This document shows, piece after piece, positions 24,812 to 36,900 of a stretch of DNA of 52,027 nucleotides. The translations under genes and the position numbers were made by a program. The notes under the pieces are model-generated. The model was given only the letters and a program-made list of their open reading frames with translations. It was not told the DNA's origin and ran no database searches. Origin of the DNA: JBBTIS01 sp038059855 (GTDB lineage Bacteria > Elusimicrobiota > Elusimicrobia > JACQPE01); the NCBI GenBank assembly GCA_964357255.1, contig CAYHKQ010000003.1, forward strand, positions 1 through 52,027. The letters run 5' to 3'. The number at the start of each line of letters is the position of its first letter. Position 1 is the first letter of the stretch.

Positions 24812-26339
24812 CTTCATAAATTTTGGTGACGCATTTTTTGGTAGTTCGGTAAGAAGCCCAAGTGCATCCGTAGAACGGATCCTGAATTTCAGCGATCAAG
24901 CGGCAGGAGGTCTTAAAGAATTCTTCATAACCGTGCTCGGGATGTTTTCGGATGGACCAACCGGCGTCAGCGTCGGTGACAATATGAGTGACGCTGTATT
25001 TAGAGATAAATTCCGCAAAGTTCGCGCCTAATTTTTGACGATTTTGGGGCCCATCGGCATGGAGGCTGTGGAGCCAATAATCGCTTATCACGCTACGATC
25101 TTTTAGGCCGGGCCAGAAGGCGGCGCCGGCTAGAACCATGGCTTGCCGGGGCAGTTTTTCTTTTAAAGCGTTGATATAGCGTTCATAGGAAGCGTGACGA
25201 TACTGCCATAAATACGCGTGCTCCATAACCCCCAGGAGCAAAAGCGCGCTTAATCCTGCCATCTTAAACAAGCGCAGGCGGGTTTGTTTTGGATCGATCA
25301 TCCAATCACCATTGCTCAGAAAGGCCGCCAGAGCCAGCATCCAAAACGGCAGGAGGCTGATGATGTAGGCGGACGATTTGTTGGCCAAGCTACTTTGAGC
25401 CAGCATTCCCGCGAAAGATAAGACCAGCAAGATTTTTGCTCCGCGGTTTTTTCGGGCATGATAGCCTAGGAAAATCCACGAAAGAGCCAGAAGGGCAAAA
25501 ATAAGCATGTTGCGATGAAAACGGGCTTCCCAAAAATATTTGACATAGCGTTGCGTTTCCCCCCAAATCGCCGCGAATGGACCATATTGTAAAAATGTGA
25601 GGCCGCGCCCGGCCTCCTTGATCCAAAAATTTTCCCATTGGAAAAAATACAGTTGCCGGTTAACGAGAACATGAACGCTAATCCACCACAGGCAGCCCAA
25701 TAGAAATCCTCCGGTCGCCGCCAGCATCGCCCGGCGACGGCAAGATTGACGATGGTACAGGAAAATGGCGCCCAAAAGGGCCGTGGCTACGAGCCCCGTT
25801 GGCAGGGTGTCCAAGCTCAGGGAGGCCGTCAGAGCGCTCCAGAAGAATGTTCTTGTTTTGCCTGATTCTACCGCGTTAAGACCCAGATGACTTGTCAACA
25901 TCACTAAACAGGCGACCAAGACGTCGGGGCGGCCGATATGAGAAGCCAGGAAAAAGTTGTGAGACAGGGCCAGGAGCGTGGCAGCCCAGCAGGCGACGGG
26001 CGGATTAAATAGTCGGCGCCCCATTTTGTAGGTTAAGCAAAATAGCCAAACGCCGGCCATGAACGGCAACAGGCGGATCGTGAAGAGGTTGTATCCTAGA
26101 AGGGCAAAGATTGCCGAGTTTATCAGGAAGAAAATTCTGCCGTAGACGACATTCGTTTGGTCTAGGCCGTAGATAGGAGGCATGACCGTGCTACCAAAAT
26201 GGCCCTGGCGCAGGAATGTAAGGGATGGTTCTGTAAAAATTACGTCATCAACGAAGGCGACGGGAAATTTATCGAGCATCCAGAAGGAATAAAGGAAGAA
26301 TAGAATCCAAGCGGCCCAAAAGATCCAACGCCGTCCCAT
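24798..26339 (-). CDS. GT-C (family 39-like) membrane glycosyltransferase
   Basis: A 513-residue polytopic membrane protein with about 10 or more hydrophobic helices starting at IFWAAWILFFLYSFWML. The first loop carries the acidic FVDDVIFTEPS typical of GT-C enzymes that use polyprenyl-phosphate sugars. Later hallmarks are the NSAIFALLGYNLFTIRLLPF and HIGRPDVLVACLVMLTSHLG regions. The C-terminal 150 residues form a soluble periplasmic domain. It probably transfers a sugar from a lipid carrier to protein, lipid A or a polymer; donor and acceptor are unknown. It faces a GT2 gene that could make its lipid-linked donor, across a 35-base spacer. Family is clear by architecture, function inferred. 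Confidence 0.78.
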   Translation of the reverse strand: MGRRWIFWAAWILFFLYSFWMLDKFPVAFVDDVIFTEPSLTFLRQGHFGSTVMPPIYGLDQTNVVYGRIFFLINSAIFALLGYNLFTIRLLPFMAGVWLFCLTYKMGRRLFNPPVACWAATLLALSHNFFLASHIGRPDVLVACLVMLTSHLGLNAVESGKTRTFFWSALTASLSLDTLPTGLVATALLGAIFLYHRQSCRRRAMLAATGGFLLGCLWWISVHVLVNRQLYFFQWENFWIKEAGRGLTFLQYGPFAAIWGETQRYVKYFWEARFHRNMLIFALLALSWIFLGYHARKNRGAKILLVLSFAGMLAQSSLANKSSAYIISLLPFWMLALAAFLSNGDWMIDPKQTRLRLFKMAGLSALLLLGVMEHAYLWQYRHASYERYINALKEKLPRQAMVLAGAAFWPGLKDRSVISDYWLHSLHADGPQNRQKLGANFAEFISKYSVTHIVTDADAGWSIRKHPEHGYEEFFKTSCRLIAEIQDPFYGCTWASYRTTKKCVTKIYEVTGR

Positions 26340-26340
26340 C

Positions 26341-26375
26341 TTGGAATGCTAACATTCGTTGATATTAGATTCCAA
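26341..26375. promoter_or_regulatory. Dyad symmetry in the 35-base divergent spacer of two glycosyltransferase genes
   Basis: TTGGAATGCTAA (26341-26352) and TTAGATTCCAA (26365-26375) form an inverted repeat with one bulged base, spanning the whole gap between the divergent GT-C gene (start 26339) and the GT2 gene (start 26375). No SD precedes either start. A shared operator or overlapping promoters are possible; nothing more is visible. Confidence 0.35.
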
Positions 26376-27097
26376 TGAAATTTTGCATTTTGATTCCCGC
26401 TCACAACGAAAAGGATTCTTTGGAGCCGACCGTTCGTAATATCCGGCGGGCTTTTGACCGGGCCGGGCTGGAGCATCATGTTCTTATTGTTAATGACAAC
26501 AGCTCGGACGGCACTCGAGATGTCGCGGAGCAGTTGGTAAAAGGGGATCTGCGCGTTAGCGTTTTTCATCGTGCGCCTCCGGCCGGCGTTGGTTTGGCGA
26601 TTCGCGATGGTTTAAGTCGAATGGTGGGCGACGCCGTGATTATCGCCATGGCCGATGCTTCAGATGATCCGGAGGACATGATTGTTTATGCAAAAAAACT
26701 GGAGGAGGGCTATGATTGCGTTTTTGGCTCTCGTTTTATTAAAGGGTCAAGAGTGGAAAATTATCCCTTTCATAAATTAATTCTTAATCGTTTGGCCAAC
26801 AGGTTTATTCAAGTAATGTTTTTGACCAGGTTTAACGACATTACCAACGCTTTTAAGGCGTATCGGCGTGAAGTCATCGAGGCTGTTCAGCCGTTGGTTT
26901 CTAAAAGGTTCAATATTACCGTTGAAATACCGCTAAAAGCCCTGATCCGGGGCCGGAGGATTTCGTCGGTTCCGATTCGGTGGTATGGACGCACAATTGG
27001 GACATCCAAGCTCATTATCAAAGAGATGGGTAGCCGCTATTTATTTGTTCTTTTTTACGTTTGGCTTGAAAAGCATTTGCTTAAGGGCGATTATTAA
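26375..27097 (+). CDS. GT2 glycosyltransferase, polyprenyl-phosphate sugar synthase-like
   Basis: A 240-residue GT-A fold enzyme resembling dolichol/polyprenyl-phosphate mannose synthases. Motifs: ILIPAHNEKDSLEPTVRNI at the start, VNDNSSDGTRDVAE, the metal-site region IAMADASDDPEDM in place of the usual ADLQHP-type motif, FGSRFIKGS, the acceptor loop FNDITNAFKAYRREVIEAV and PIRWYGRTIGTSKL. A single hydrophobic stretch near the C-terminus (SRYLFVLFYVWLEK) may associate with the membrane. It most likely makes the lipid-phosphate sugar used by GT-C transferases such as the divergent neighbour or the one at 39742. The sugar is unknown. Confidence 0.85.
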   Translation: MKFCILIPAHNEKDSLEPTVRNIRRAFDRAGLEHHVLIVNDNSSDGTRDVAEQLVKGDLRVSVFHRAPPAGVGLAIRDGLSRMVGDAVIIAMADASDDPEDMIVYAKKLEEGYDCVFGSRFIKGSRVENYPFHKLILNRLANRFIQVMFLTRFNDITNAFKAYRREVIEAVQPLVSKRFNITVEIPLKALIRGRRISSVPIRWYGRTIGTSKLIIKEMGSRYLFVLFYVWLEKHLLKGDY

Positions 27098-27123
27098 AGC
27101 TTTTGTCCTTGGCGCCGCGTCCG

Positions 27124-27963
27124 CTAGGGCGCGTCCGTTTGGACCCAGAGGTGGCGGCGGCCGTCTTTTTTGGTGAAGGCTAAATAATAACGATGCCCGT
27201 CAAAATCTACGCTCCCGAGTTGAGCGGGAGGGCTGGCTGGATTGTCCGGAATCGCGGCCGCGTCCACATGGAGGCGTCGGAACTCCGCATAGCGCTCCGG
27301 TGGCGTTTCCGTCATGATTAAAACCCACATTTCATTTATGGAGCCATGTTTTGTGTAGACCGCGATTCGGGATTTAGCCGCCGGCAATTGCAGGGCTGTG
27401 GCGTAGAGCCCGCGGAGAATTTCTCCCGCGTGTAGCTTGTAGCTGGCCGAACCCGGCTCAAGGGCCAGAATCATCAGCTCGCCGATAAAAGGATCTTTGG
27501 CAATGTTTTGCGGCACGTATTTGATCTCGTAGCGGCTACCCCCCAGAGCGATTTCCCGACCCTTAAACGCGGAGCTTGGGCGGTAAATTTCTATAAGATC
27601 AATGGATATGGCTCCTTGGCTCGTGGTGAACAAAAGAATGAATTTTCCGTACAAGGCGTTTGTTGGTCGCTCCTCCTGCCCGCTGATGTGATACATGGTT
27701 TTGTTCTTGCCCAGTTCAATCTTGAGATTGGAGCGATAGTGGGTATTGAGGATGGAATCCAAGGCAATTTCACGGCTTTCCAGCGCGCGCTGTTTCAGAG
27801 CCACTGCGCCTGCCATGGCCCCGGCGCCTCGACCGCCAAAGACGCTGTTGAGCCAAAGTTGATTTTGTTCCCGGGGGCCGGCTGTTAAAAGATTCAGACC
27901 GGCGAGTAGGCTCATTATGGTCAACATAATGATGGGGCGCGCATTTTTTTGCTTCACCCCCAC
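27124..27963 (-). CDS. Unknown exported or membrane-anchored protein, downstream partner of the giant gene
   Basis: I do not recognise this 279-residue protein. It has a hydrophobic N-terminal segment (IIMLTIMSLLAGLNLLTAG) that could be a signal peptide or anchor, then a Gly/Ala-rich stretch (FGGRGAGAMAGAVALKQ) and a beta-rich soluble region with repeated tyrosine-containing strands. No cysteine follows the hydrophobic segment, so it is not a lipoprotein. The start is GTG 27963 or GTG 27957. It begins 22 bases after the giant gene's stop on the same strand, so the two are very likely co-transcribed and may act together at the cell surface. Confidence 0.6.
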   Translation of the reverse strand: MGVKQKNARPIIMLTIMSLLAGLNLLTAGPREQNQLWLNSVFGGRGAGAMAGAVALKQRALESREIALDSILNTHYRSNLKIELGKNKTMYHISGQEERPTNALYGKFILLFTTSQGAISIDLIEIYRPSSAFKGREIALGGSRYEIKYVPQNIAKDPFIGELMILALEPGSASYKLHAGEILRGLYATALQLPAAKSRIAVYTKHGSINEMWVLIMTETPPERYAEFRRLHVDAAAIPDNPASPPAQLGSVDFDGHRYYLAFTKKDGRRHLWVQTDAP

Positions 27964-27985
27964 AGGATACTTTTTTACAGAAGAG

Positions 27986-30900
27986 CTAGTCCATTGGGCC
28001 GTAGCTTTCGGCTCTGTGTTTTAGGATGGTTTCCTTTTCCTCGATGTCCGTTAGAGGCAGAATTACATAATCCTGGCCGCCGTCATCGCGGGCAAAGACA
28101 TAGCCCTGTTGGATGGCTTGGGTCATTTCTTCGCGCGAGAGGGAGTCGCGTTGTTTGTCCAGGTAGCGGCGCACGACCTCGCCGCCTTCTTCAAACGATA
28201 TAGCGTGGCTTTGTCTGTTGATATGAATAATGCCGCCGGCGTTGATTAAGCGGGGGTAATTCCTGGCAAAATCCGCATTTTGCATCTCGCGCTCGAAGCG
28301 TTCCTTGGCTGATTTGTAATCCCGGAAGGCCTGATGGACTTGGCGCACGCGGCCGTCGTCAGGATCAAAAAAGACCAGAGCCAGAGTCTGCGGGTTAAAT
28401 AGCCAGGCTCCTTTAGGGTCCATAAGGGACTGGGTTTCGGGGTCATAAATTGCGTTTGAATGGTTGAGGGTGGCTTCCAAGGCGGCTTTCCACATGGCGA
28501 TGCCCTTGGCGCCGGCTGTAATTTTGCGTCCCGCGGGTTGGCCCGGAGCGAGCGTTGCCATTGACAGGGCGAGCGTTGTCACTGACGCGCCGCCGGATTT
28601 GCCCAGCATTTCATTGAAGATTTTGGCGTCCTGCGCGCGGGAGGATGCCACGTTGGTTTGTTGCCGAGCCCCCGGGATTCCCTTGATAACATGGCCTTGG
28701 ACGCGGTTGCCCATGGGCATAATTTCCCATTCAAAGCTTCCATCCGGCGCAAAGCGAAGTCCGGTCGCGGCAAGAGCGGCCATGGCCTTGTCATAACTTT
28801 TTCCTTTAGGCAACACTGAAACGCGCGTATTTTTCCATTGCCCAAAGGCGCCGGGTATGGCCCGAGTTTCAGCTAATTCCAGGCCGCCGTTATGGGCGCT
28901 CAGAATTTTGCCGCGCAAGGCCTCGTAATCCTCCAGCCTGTATTCGACGGCGCGTTTTAAGCCCTTGGATCCCGGGTGGACCACATGATTAGTGACGATG
29001 TTTTGCTTGGGGTCCACTTCCAAAAGCCGGTCCGTGTCGCGTCCGGCCAATGTCAGGCTTAGATAGTAAAGCGCTTCGTCCCATCCTGTGGCAGGGTCCT
29101 TAGCCACAAGTCTAGGGTATCCGCTTGGATCGTAAATTTTATCTTGCGGCTGGGGAATGATTTTTTGGATGACGGCAAAATTAGCGATGTCCCAAGCCAG
29201 GTCCAAGCCGAATCCCCAAGTCCTCTCCATGTGGCCTTCGCCGGTAATGGCCGAGATGCGCTCCGCAGTGTTGGCGCCGCCGATTCCGATGGACAGAGGC
29301 AGGATCCAGGGCGCGTAAACAAACCCTATAACTACCTCGCCGGCAAGCCCCGCTGTCATGAGCCAGGGTCGGATTTGTGTGCGGATTAAGCGTCCTTTGT
29401 CCGTGCCCATTCTGTCTTCGAGTTCCTTGGCTGAGTACAGCACCGTGGTTCCAGCCCCGGGATTGACCACGGCCAGAGCCCGGCCTATTCCCGCATCCGC
29501 GCCGCCTGGGAAGCGGTTTTTAGCGATGGGGTAGAGTTGGTTGTCTTCCATATAGTAGGCCCATTCCTGGCGCGGGCCGTCTTCGATATCGTCGGGGCTT
29601 AAAATTCTTTTCACGCGAAAATCCCGGTCCACTTCAACCGCGCCCCAGTCCTTGCTCCAGCGCCAGGTTTCGCGTCCGGCGCCGGCAAAGGTTTCTTTGC
29701 GCTCTTGGCCGCCCAGCGACAGCATCGTCACCTCGACTAAGTTGCCCTTGCTGTCGAGCGCCAGGCTCATGTCTTGCGAGAGATAGAGTCTGGATTGTGG
29801 ATGATGATCCCCGGCTTCGCTTAGCTCATCGTCTGAGAGGAAGATTTTTTCAAGCCGCCCACGCTCGTTTAAGAGAAATCCATGAGCGGTCTTGAGATAG
29901 ACAAAAGCCGACTGGTTTGCCCGGCGTAGCTCGCGATGGGCTTGGCGGCGCAATCGTTCGTTGCCTAAAGCCGTGGAAGAGATTTCGCGGACGTCCTTGG
30001 CAATTTCCTCGAGGTCCGCGCTTGTGTTGACGGCGGACAAAAGCTCCGGTGTTGCGCCAAAGTAGGCAAAGAACCTTAAATTTTTCCATCGGCCCTGCGC
30101 GGAAATAAGTTGTTCAGGGTCGGTTTTTATAAATTGGCCATTCGTTGGATTTTCTTCAAAAACTAAAAGCCGTCGTTCCCGTAAAATTTCCTCGATCGTC
30201 CAGGCTCGTTGAGCGTCGGCGTCAAGGAATTTGTAATCCCCGTTGAAATAGGTTTTCATGGATTCTTTTTTCCAAAAGGCGCGGTGGCTAAGAAGAGATG
30301 GATCGAGCGGGCTGTTCGCTCCCGGCCGGACCAATCGAAGCCCGCCTTGGCGCACAAGTTCCAGGGCTTCGCTTTCCAAGAGAATTCGTTCTTGGCGGTT
30401 ATTTGCGCTTTTTGTCCCAGGCTTGAACGCGAACACCGCAAAAGAATCCTGAACACCGGCGTAGGCCTGCGCTCGTTCGCGGGAACGCTCGTTGTCTTCG
30501 AGTCGGCGATGGGCGAGCCCAAAGAGATTGGCCAGTTCGCCTTGTCCCGGATAAAATTCCATGAATTCAGCCTGGGCCGCCTCAACGGCGGTTTGGGGCG
30601 ACTCGCCTTCATATCCGATCGGCGCGACTAAAATCCTTTGCGCCCTGGCCTCATTGATTCCCTCGGTCAACTCCATGCGCCGGCCTGTGCTAGCGTCATA
30701 ACTGATGACCCGGCCCTGAACTTTAAGTTCGTCCATTTCATCGGAACTTACGGCCCTGGCATTTTGTTCAACCGGCTGGCTCTCGGAGTCAAGCGCAACC
30801 AGGATTCCGGCCGGCCGGTTATCGCGTCTGGGTCGCAAGGACGCATCCTTTTGCATATTTTTGGCAAGAGTCGTAACCCGGTTTTTGGCTTCGTCGCTCA

Positions 30901-33900
30901 GGCCGGCAAGCTTGGCGCTCAGGATGGTTTTCCAACCATCAAGGCGCTTGGCTTTATCTTTAGGAGTTAGATTGCCCCATCCGGCCACCATGGCAGGGTT
31001 TGTTTCGCGCGCCAGAGCCATGGCCTCGCCCAATCCTAAGGCATGAACCCGGCGCTCCAATGCCCAGGGGTCCCGGGCCGAGCGACCGAGGCCCCTGGGG
31101 ATGTTAATTCCCATAAGTTTTAAATCCGTTTCGATTTGCAAGTAAAGATCATGCAGGCGCGCCGTGGTCGTGAGCGTTTCCTCAAAGGCATTATGGTAGC
31201 TTTCAACAAGATCGCCGTTGCCGGAATCGCGCTCAAGCTCTGATTTTAAGTGAGTCAAAAACACCTCGCGCCGGGCCAATTCTTCTTGAAGGTAGCCCAT
31301 TTCAAAGTAATTTTTGATCAAGCGCTCGTGAATTTCAGCCACCATGGAGCTTGCCTTCAAAACCGAGGCTATATTGGCGCCCATCACGCGCTCTATATCC
31401 CGGAAGAGATCGGCTCCGGGCACGCGGCCCGCCATTGGCGCGGATAGAGTCGGCCCGCCGATGAGTCCGTTTCTGATATAGCCTAAGACGAAAGAGGGGC
31501 TCATGGATTGATAGCGCAGATTGTCCACAATAGTCTGGCCTTGGAGCCGGCCTAGCGCCAAATCAGCTTGCAAGGCTCCGAGCACGGGCGCCTCGCCCAC
31601 TACGAATTTGAGCGCGGTTTGGACCAAGACCCCGACGTCGGTTGAGGAAACAGGAGAGAGAGACGGTTGTGTTTTTGGATATTGATCGGGAGCGAGATTG
31701 AATTCGGCCTTGATGGTTTCTTGGGTTTCTTTGATTTGCGTTTCCAGGCGTTGGCGGATATCAGGGTCTGTGGCATTGGCGAGCTTTCCGGTGAAATAGC
31801 GATGTTTCCATAAAAGCCCGGACAGGCGGGCTTGTTTTAAGTCGCTTTCCATGCGCTCCACGCGTAATTCGCGCGCCAACTCAAGCTCCTCCGCCTTGGC
31901 CAACATTCTTGGGTTGATTAACTCCGGCTGGCTCAGAAGCACCTGGATCATTCCTTCATAAAAGACTGCGCCTTTTTTAGCGTTAGGGTCAAAGAACTTT
32001 GTTTTGTTGTGGAGGGTCTCGGGCGTAGGGACCGCTTCATTGGTCAAGTAGACGCGCGCTCCCCATTTTAGAAGGGGGGCCCGGCGCCGTTCATTCGCGT
32101 CAGGGAGATTGTCGGGATTCTCGCGTCCCTGGAATCCCTGGGCCACAGAGGAAGCCCAAGCAAGCTCGCGCGAGAGGCGGTTGCTCAAGGAGGGGTCCTT
32201 GCTTAGGGCCCGGTCCCTTTGGCCAAGCCCGACCGTAGCCCGGCTTTGATCAATTCCGGAACGCTTGTCCCAATTTTGAATTTGGCGCTCAAGATGGCTA
32301 CGGTAGCGCATGATATCAACGAGGTCCGCCTGGCTTACGGACGCGCCCCCCTCCTCGCCAAAGAGCGAAGAAACAATGTCCCCGATGACTTGGAATAGCG
32401 CGGAGATGGGTTCGCTTTTGATGTTCATTAACCGGCCTTTAAACAGAAGTTTACCCTCCATGGCGCGCACTAACTCCAGCCTGGTTTCCAGGGCCCTGCG
32501 CTCGAGCGCCTTGGCGCGCGAGAGATTAGCCTGGGTCCAGCCCCGGAGCGCCTCGGTTTCCTTAAGAGGATTTTTAACGAGCAACGCTGTGACGTCAAGC
32601 TCGTATTGGCTTGGGTCCTTGCCCAAGAGAACGATCAGGCGCACGGACTCATACTGCATGGCTTTGCGAAGCTCAAGAATTTCGATGTTCCAGCGCGCGA
32701 TTTGGCCGGGGTCTTCGGTGGCTTCAATTTTACGTAGCAACTCCTGCTTAATGGACTCGGCATAAACCAGTTTTAAATAAATCCCCACGATTTGCCGGCG
32801 AAGGTCGAGGTTTTGCAAGTCATGATCAGCCACGCTGGCCGCGGCAATGGCCTTGGCCTCGCGTTCCTCCACCTGGCTTTGCCCGGAGGATTTGATGGCG
32901 ATTTCCAGTTGCGGTAAAAGAAACGCCCAGCCGTCCACGGTAAAAAATTCAGTGCTACTTATCGGGAAGAGATTGGCGACCGGGTTCCACCGAGCCCCGA
33001 GCCTTAATCCGACACTGACCCTTGATTTAGCCGCTTCTTCCATTCCTTTGGCGACCTGGCGTTGCATGGCCAGCTTGGCCAAGGTTGTGGATTTAGTTTC
33101 GGCGTCCAAAACCAGGCGAGAGAAGCTGTTGAGCGAATACGTGTTGGTGCTGGATTTGACCTGGCTAGGATCCGGCGCTAATGCCAGGAGTTCTAGATTA
33201 ATTCGGCCGAATTCTTTATTAGCCCGGGAGACTTGATCGAGAATTTTGAGGCGCCCGGATAAATCCGTGGTTTGGTCCAGGTTTGCCTTGAGTTGACCCA
33301 GGTACATGTCTATGACCATTCGTTCGCGTTCTAAAGCCCATCGGTCAAAACGCAGGGACTTGGGATGCTGGTTCGCTTGTTCGCCTAGGAGTCGTTCCGT
33401 GACGTCGAGATCAGCGATTTTGCCTTGCAGAATCGCCACTTCTTTTTGATGGGATCCGTCCGCGTCGTACATGGTGAGCTTCACGCTGGCCCCAACTCCG
33501 GCAAAGGCATTGCCGAGGCTGTCCCAGATATTGACGCCGAAATTGACGCTGACTTCATCCACCCAGGGCAGGATTTGAAGGGGCGAAAGCGTGGCGAGCC
33601 AACTCTCCGGCCAGCCGGGCCGGGCTGTTTTCTTTGGATCAACGCCGGAGATGCTTTCCAAGAGTTTTTTCCATCCATCGGGCTGTTCCACGGCCCGGGC
33701 CGCGGCGTCCAGCGCGGCCTGGGGATTGTCCGGGTCAATCACAATGGCTTCGAGCTCCTTGGGGAGCGCCTCGTTTTTGTCCAATCCGATTCGTTCGCGT
33801 AGCATGGCCTCGGCTTGAGCCTGGACCCCGCGCAATCGCATTTCTTCAAGCTCAATTCTGGAGCTTAACGTGGGGTTGGAACTGATCTCCGAGCGGGCTT

Positions 33901-36900
33901 TGAGCTGTTCGATTTTTTTGACGTCGAGGCGCGCTAAGACTACGCGCAGGACCCCGGCCCTGAACGCGTCTAGGGCTTCTTGATAAGCGCGCTTTAAATC
34001 CAAGAGAAGGATCTTGATGCGGGCGATTTCCCGCAAAGCCTTTTCTTTTTGTTCTTTTTTCAAGCCCACGAAGACTTCCGCGCCCACCTGAATGCCGCCT
34101 GCCGTGGAGGAATAGCCCGGGGCGTTTTGTGATTCGCCGGTTTGCGCGTTTTCGTAGCCCGTTCCAAGGATAACGCCGGCTTGGGCCGCTAGACCGCCGA
34201 TTAGAACCCGTTGAAGCTCGACAGCGTCTTGTTCCTTCTGTCCGATGGCCTGGCTGATCTCGACTAAACCGCTGTCTTTGTATAGGGCGCGCCCGAGCGC
34301 GGCGCGCATCGCAGGGCCTTCCTTGGAGCCGGTGAGGGCAAAAACATGGTCCAGTTCGGAGCGGAAGTCTTCTAAGGTGTCGCCGCCTTTTAAGGCCGCT
34401 TCAGCGCTGTTGACGGCCTTGCGCCGGAGTTCCTCGATCGTGATCGCGCTTTTGACTCCGATCATAAGCTTGGGAATGCTCTCAATGCGGTCATTGCCGT
34501 AGGAGGCAAAAATATCCGTTCCTGCGCCGATACTGACATCTAAGGAGCCCTTTCCCGTGTATTTTCCGCCGTAGCGCGCGCCTTTGCCCTCGATAGTGAT
34601 GCCTCGAGGCAGATAAAGGGCGAGGCGTGCCGAGGGTTCTATTTCTCCGTTTTGGTCCCACGCAACCCTGGTCTCGCCCATAATGCTGGTGCGTTCGCCG
34701 AACATGGTGAAGTGGATTTCCTTGACAAGCTTGGCGCCTTTCCAGGTTTTGTCGTAGTCGTCCATGGCCTCGGCCCGGTACCGGTCTGAGACCTCGCCGG
34801 GATTGGTTTCCTTGGCTTTTTCATCCTCAAGGAAAAATTCGATGGCAAAAGTGTTTTTGGTCGAGAAGATTTTTGCCAGATCAAACTCCACGCCCGCGTG
34901 GCGCTTGATGTATTGCAAAATTGCGCCTTGAATGGAGAGGGATTGTTCGTTCATAGCCAGGGGATCAATCGAGGTGTTGATGGTTCGGGTGAAGTCATAC
35001 GGGTCTTTAGCAAAGACGCCCAGGAGTTCCGCGTTCAGGCTCACCACTTCATGAAGGTAAATCACGGCCTTGGCCCGGCCGCCGGCCGTATACGGGGGCT
35101 GGTCCTGGGGGTCTCCCTGATTTATGGGCATGTCGGCAAAGCCTGTGAGCCCAATAAAGAGCCGGTCGCCAAGCACCATAAAGGCCATGTTTTCAAAAAT
35201 CATGGCTCGGAAGATGTTGCCTTGCTGAAGATTCTGGTGGATATCAATGACGGTAGAGTTAATGATTTTTTCGTCATCGCGGTCCCGGTGAAAGCCGATG
35301 CGTGCGCCGCGATGGCCGCGGGACGGGGATTCCGTATCTTTCCAGTCATAAAGGGAGAGCGACATGTTGTGCCCCAATACCTGGCCCAGATTGCCAAATT
35401 TCAAAAGCGCGTCATGGCTGTAATTATTGGCGGCCTGCTCGGCCGAGCCAATGGCTGTGCCGGCTACAAAGTGAACCACGACATAAAAGGAGTCTGCGCC
35501 GGAACCCACGGGAATAACCTCGTAATCATTAAGGCCCAGCGATCCGACCCAGTCGTTCACAGATGGCGGTTGGGATCCGGTTGAGGCGCCTTGGGACAGA
35601 ACGCGGTTGACCGTATTTTTTCTAATGAACAGGGGTCCAGCGTTTTGATTGAGCTGGGATTCGGAATCGAGTCCCTCCGGAGAGTAGAGAAGCTCGCCCT
35701 GGAGCACCAGCTCTCTGGCTTTGGCAAAGTTGGGATCCTCGGGGTCGGCGCGTTCCAAGATTTGTGTCAACCGTTCGCGCTGGATGCGCAGGTTCTCAAG
35801 AGTCTGCTTTAATTTTTCGCGCTGTTTTTGGCTATCTTCAATGGCGTAGATCATGAACTTTTTGCTTCGCAGTTGACGCAACATTTCGTCGCCTGCGTCG
35901 GAGAGGGATCGGCCAAGCCGCCTGATCGCAGGGTCTTCTTTAGGATTTAAGGCGGCCAGCCACTGGCTGATGCGTTCAAAATCTTTTATAAAAGGCGCCA
36001 CGAGATCTTGGATGAACTTATCCAGGCTGTCGAGGCCTTCGGCTTCAGTTTTATAGAACGTTTCCTCCGCCTCGTAGAGTTGTCCATAGCCTTTGTCGTA
36101 GAGCGCGACGAAGCCCTCGTAGGTGTCGGTCCTGGCGGCTTCCGCAGGCCGGCGCCAGTCTTTTAAAAATGGAAGGAGCGTGTTTTTGGCCATATCCAGT
36201 TGTTGATGGGAAATTTCGCTTTGTTGGTTCATGGTGCTGGATTTAAGAATTTGAAAGAAGTCCGGGCCGGAATTCAAAAAATCCCTTTTTTTCTGGTAGA
36301 ACTCAAGGGTGTCATCGGCCACGTCTAGGGCGCGCTGGATCGCGCCGTAGGCATGATGCGCGTAGCCCGCGGGCGAGGCGGATTGATATTGATCTTCAAT
36401 CATGGCCACAAGGTCGTTTAATTCGCCGTCCGTCATGATTTTTAGATTTTGAACCAGCAACTCGCGTTCCATGTTAAATCCTTGTTTGGCTTGGCCCATA
36501 AGGCTTTGACCCAGCGCCCGGCCTTCTTCCATGCGCGAGAGCGTGTTTTGGTAATAGGGTTCGGGTAGCGGGATGTTTCCCATGGACGGGTCTTTTTTAT
36601 AGGCCATGAGCAAGGCATTGAGGGTGGATTCGGCGATTTTGTAGCGGATGACCGCGTCGGCAAACACGAGGAGCGAGAATCCTTCGCGCCGCGTCAGAAG
36701 CTGTTCTTTTTGTTCCTTTGTCGGCTGAAGCTCCGGATCGCCCTTGACGCCGATATAGAAGCAGTCGGGATTGGTTTTCAAACATTCCCGAATTTTTTTG
36801 ATTTTTTGGAACTCGTCCATTCCCAACCGTATGCCAGCCTCGGCCTTTTTGAGGGATGAAATTAGCTCCTCGGTCCACAGATGCGCGCTCTTGAAATGCG

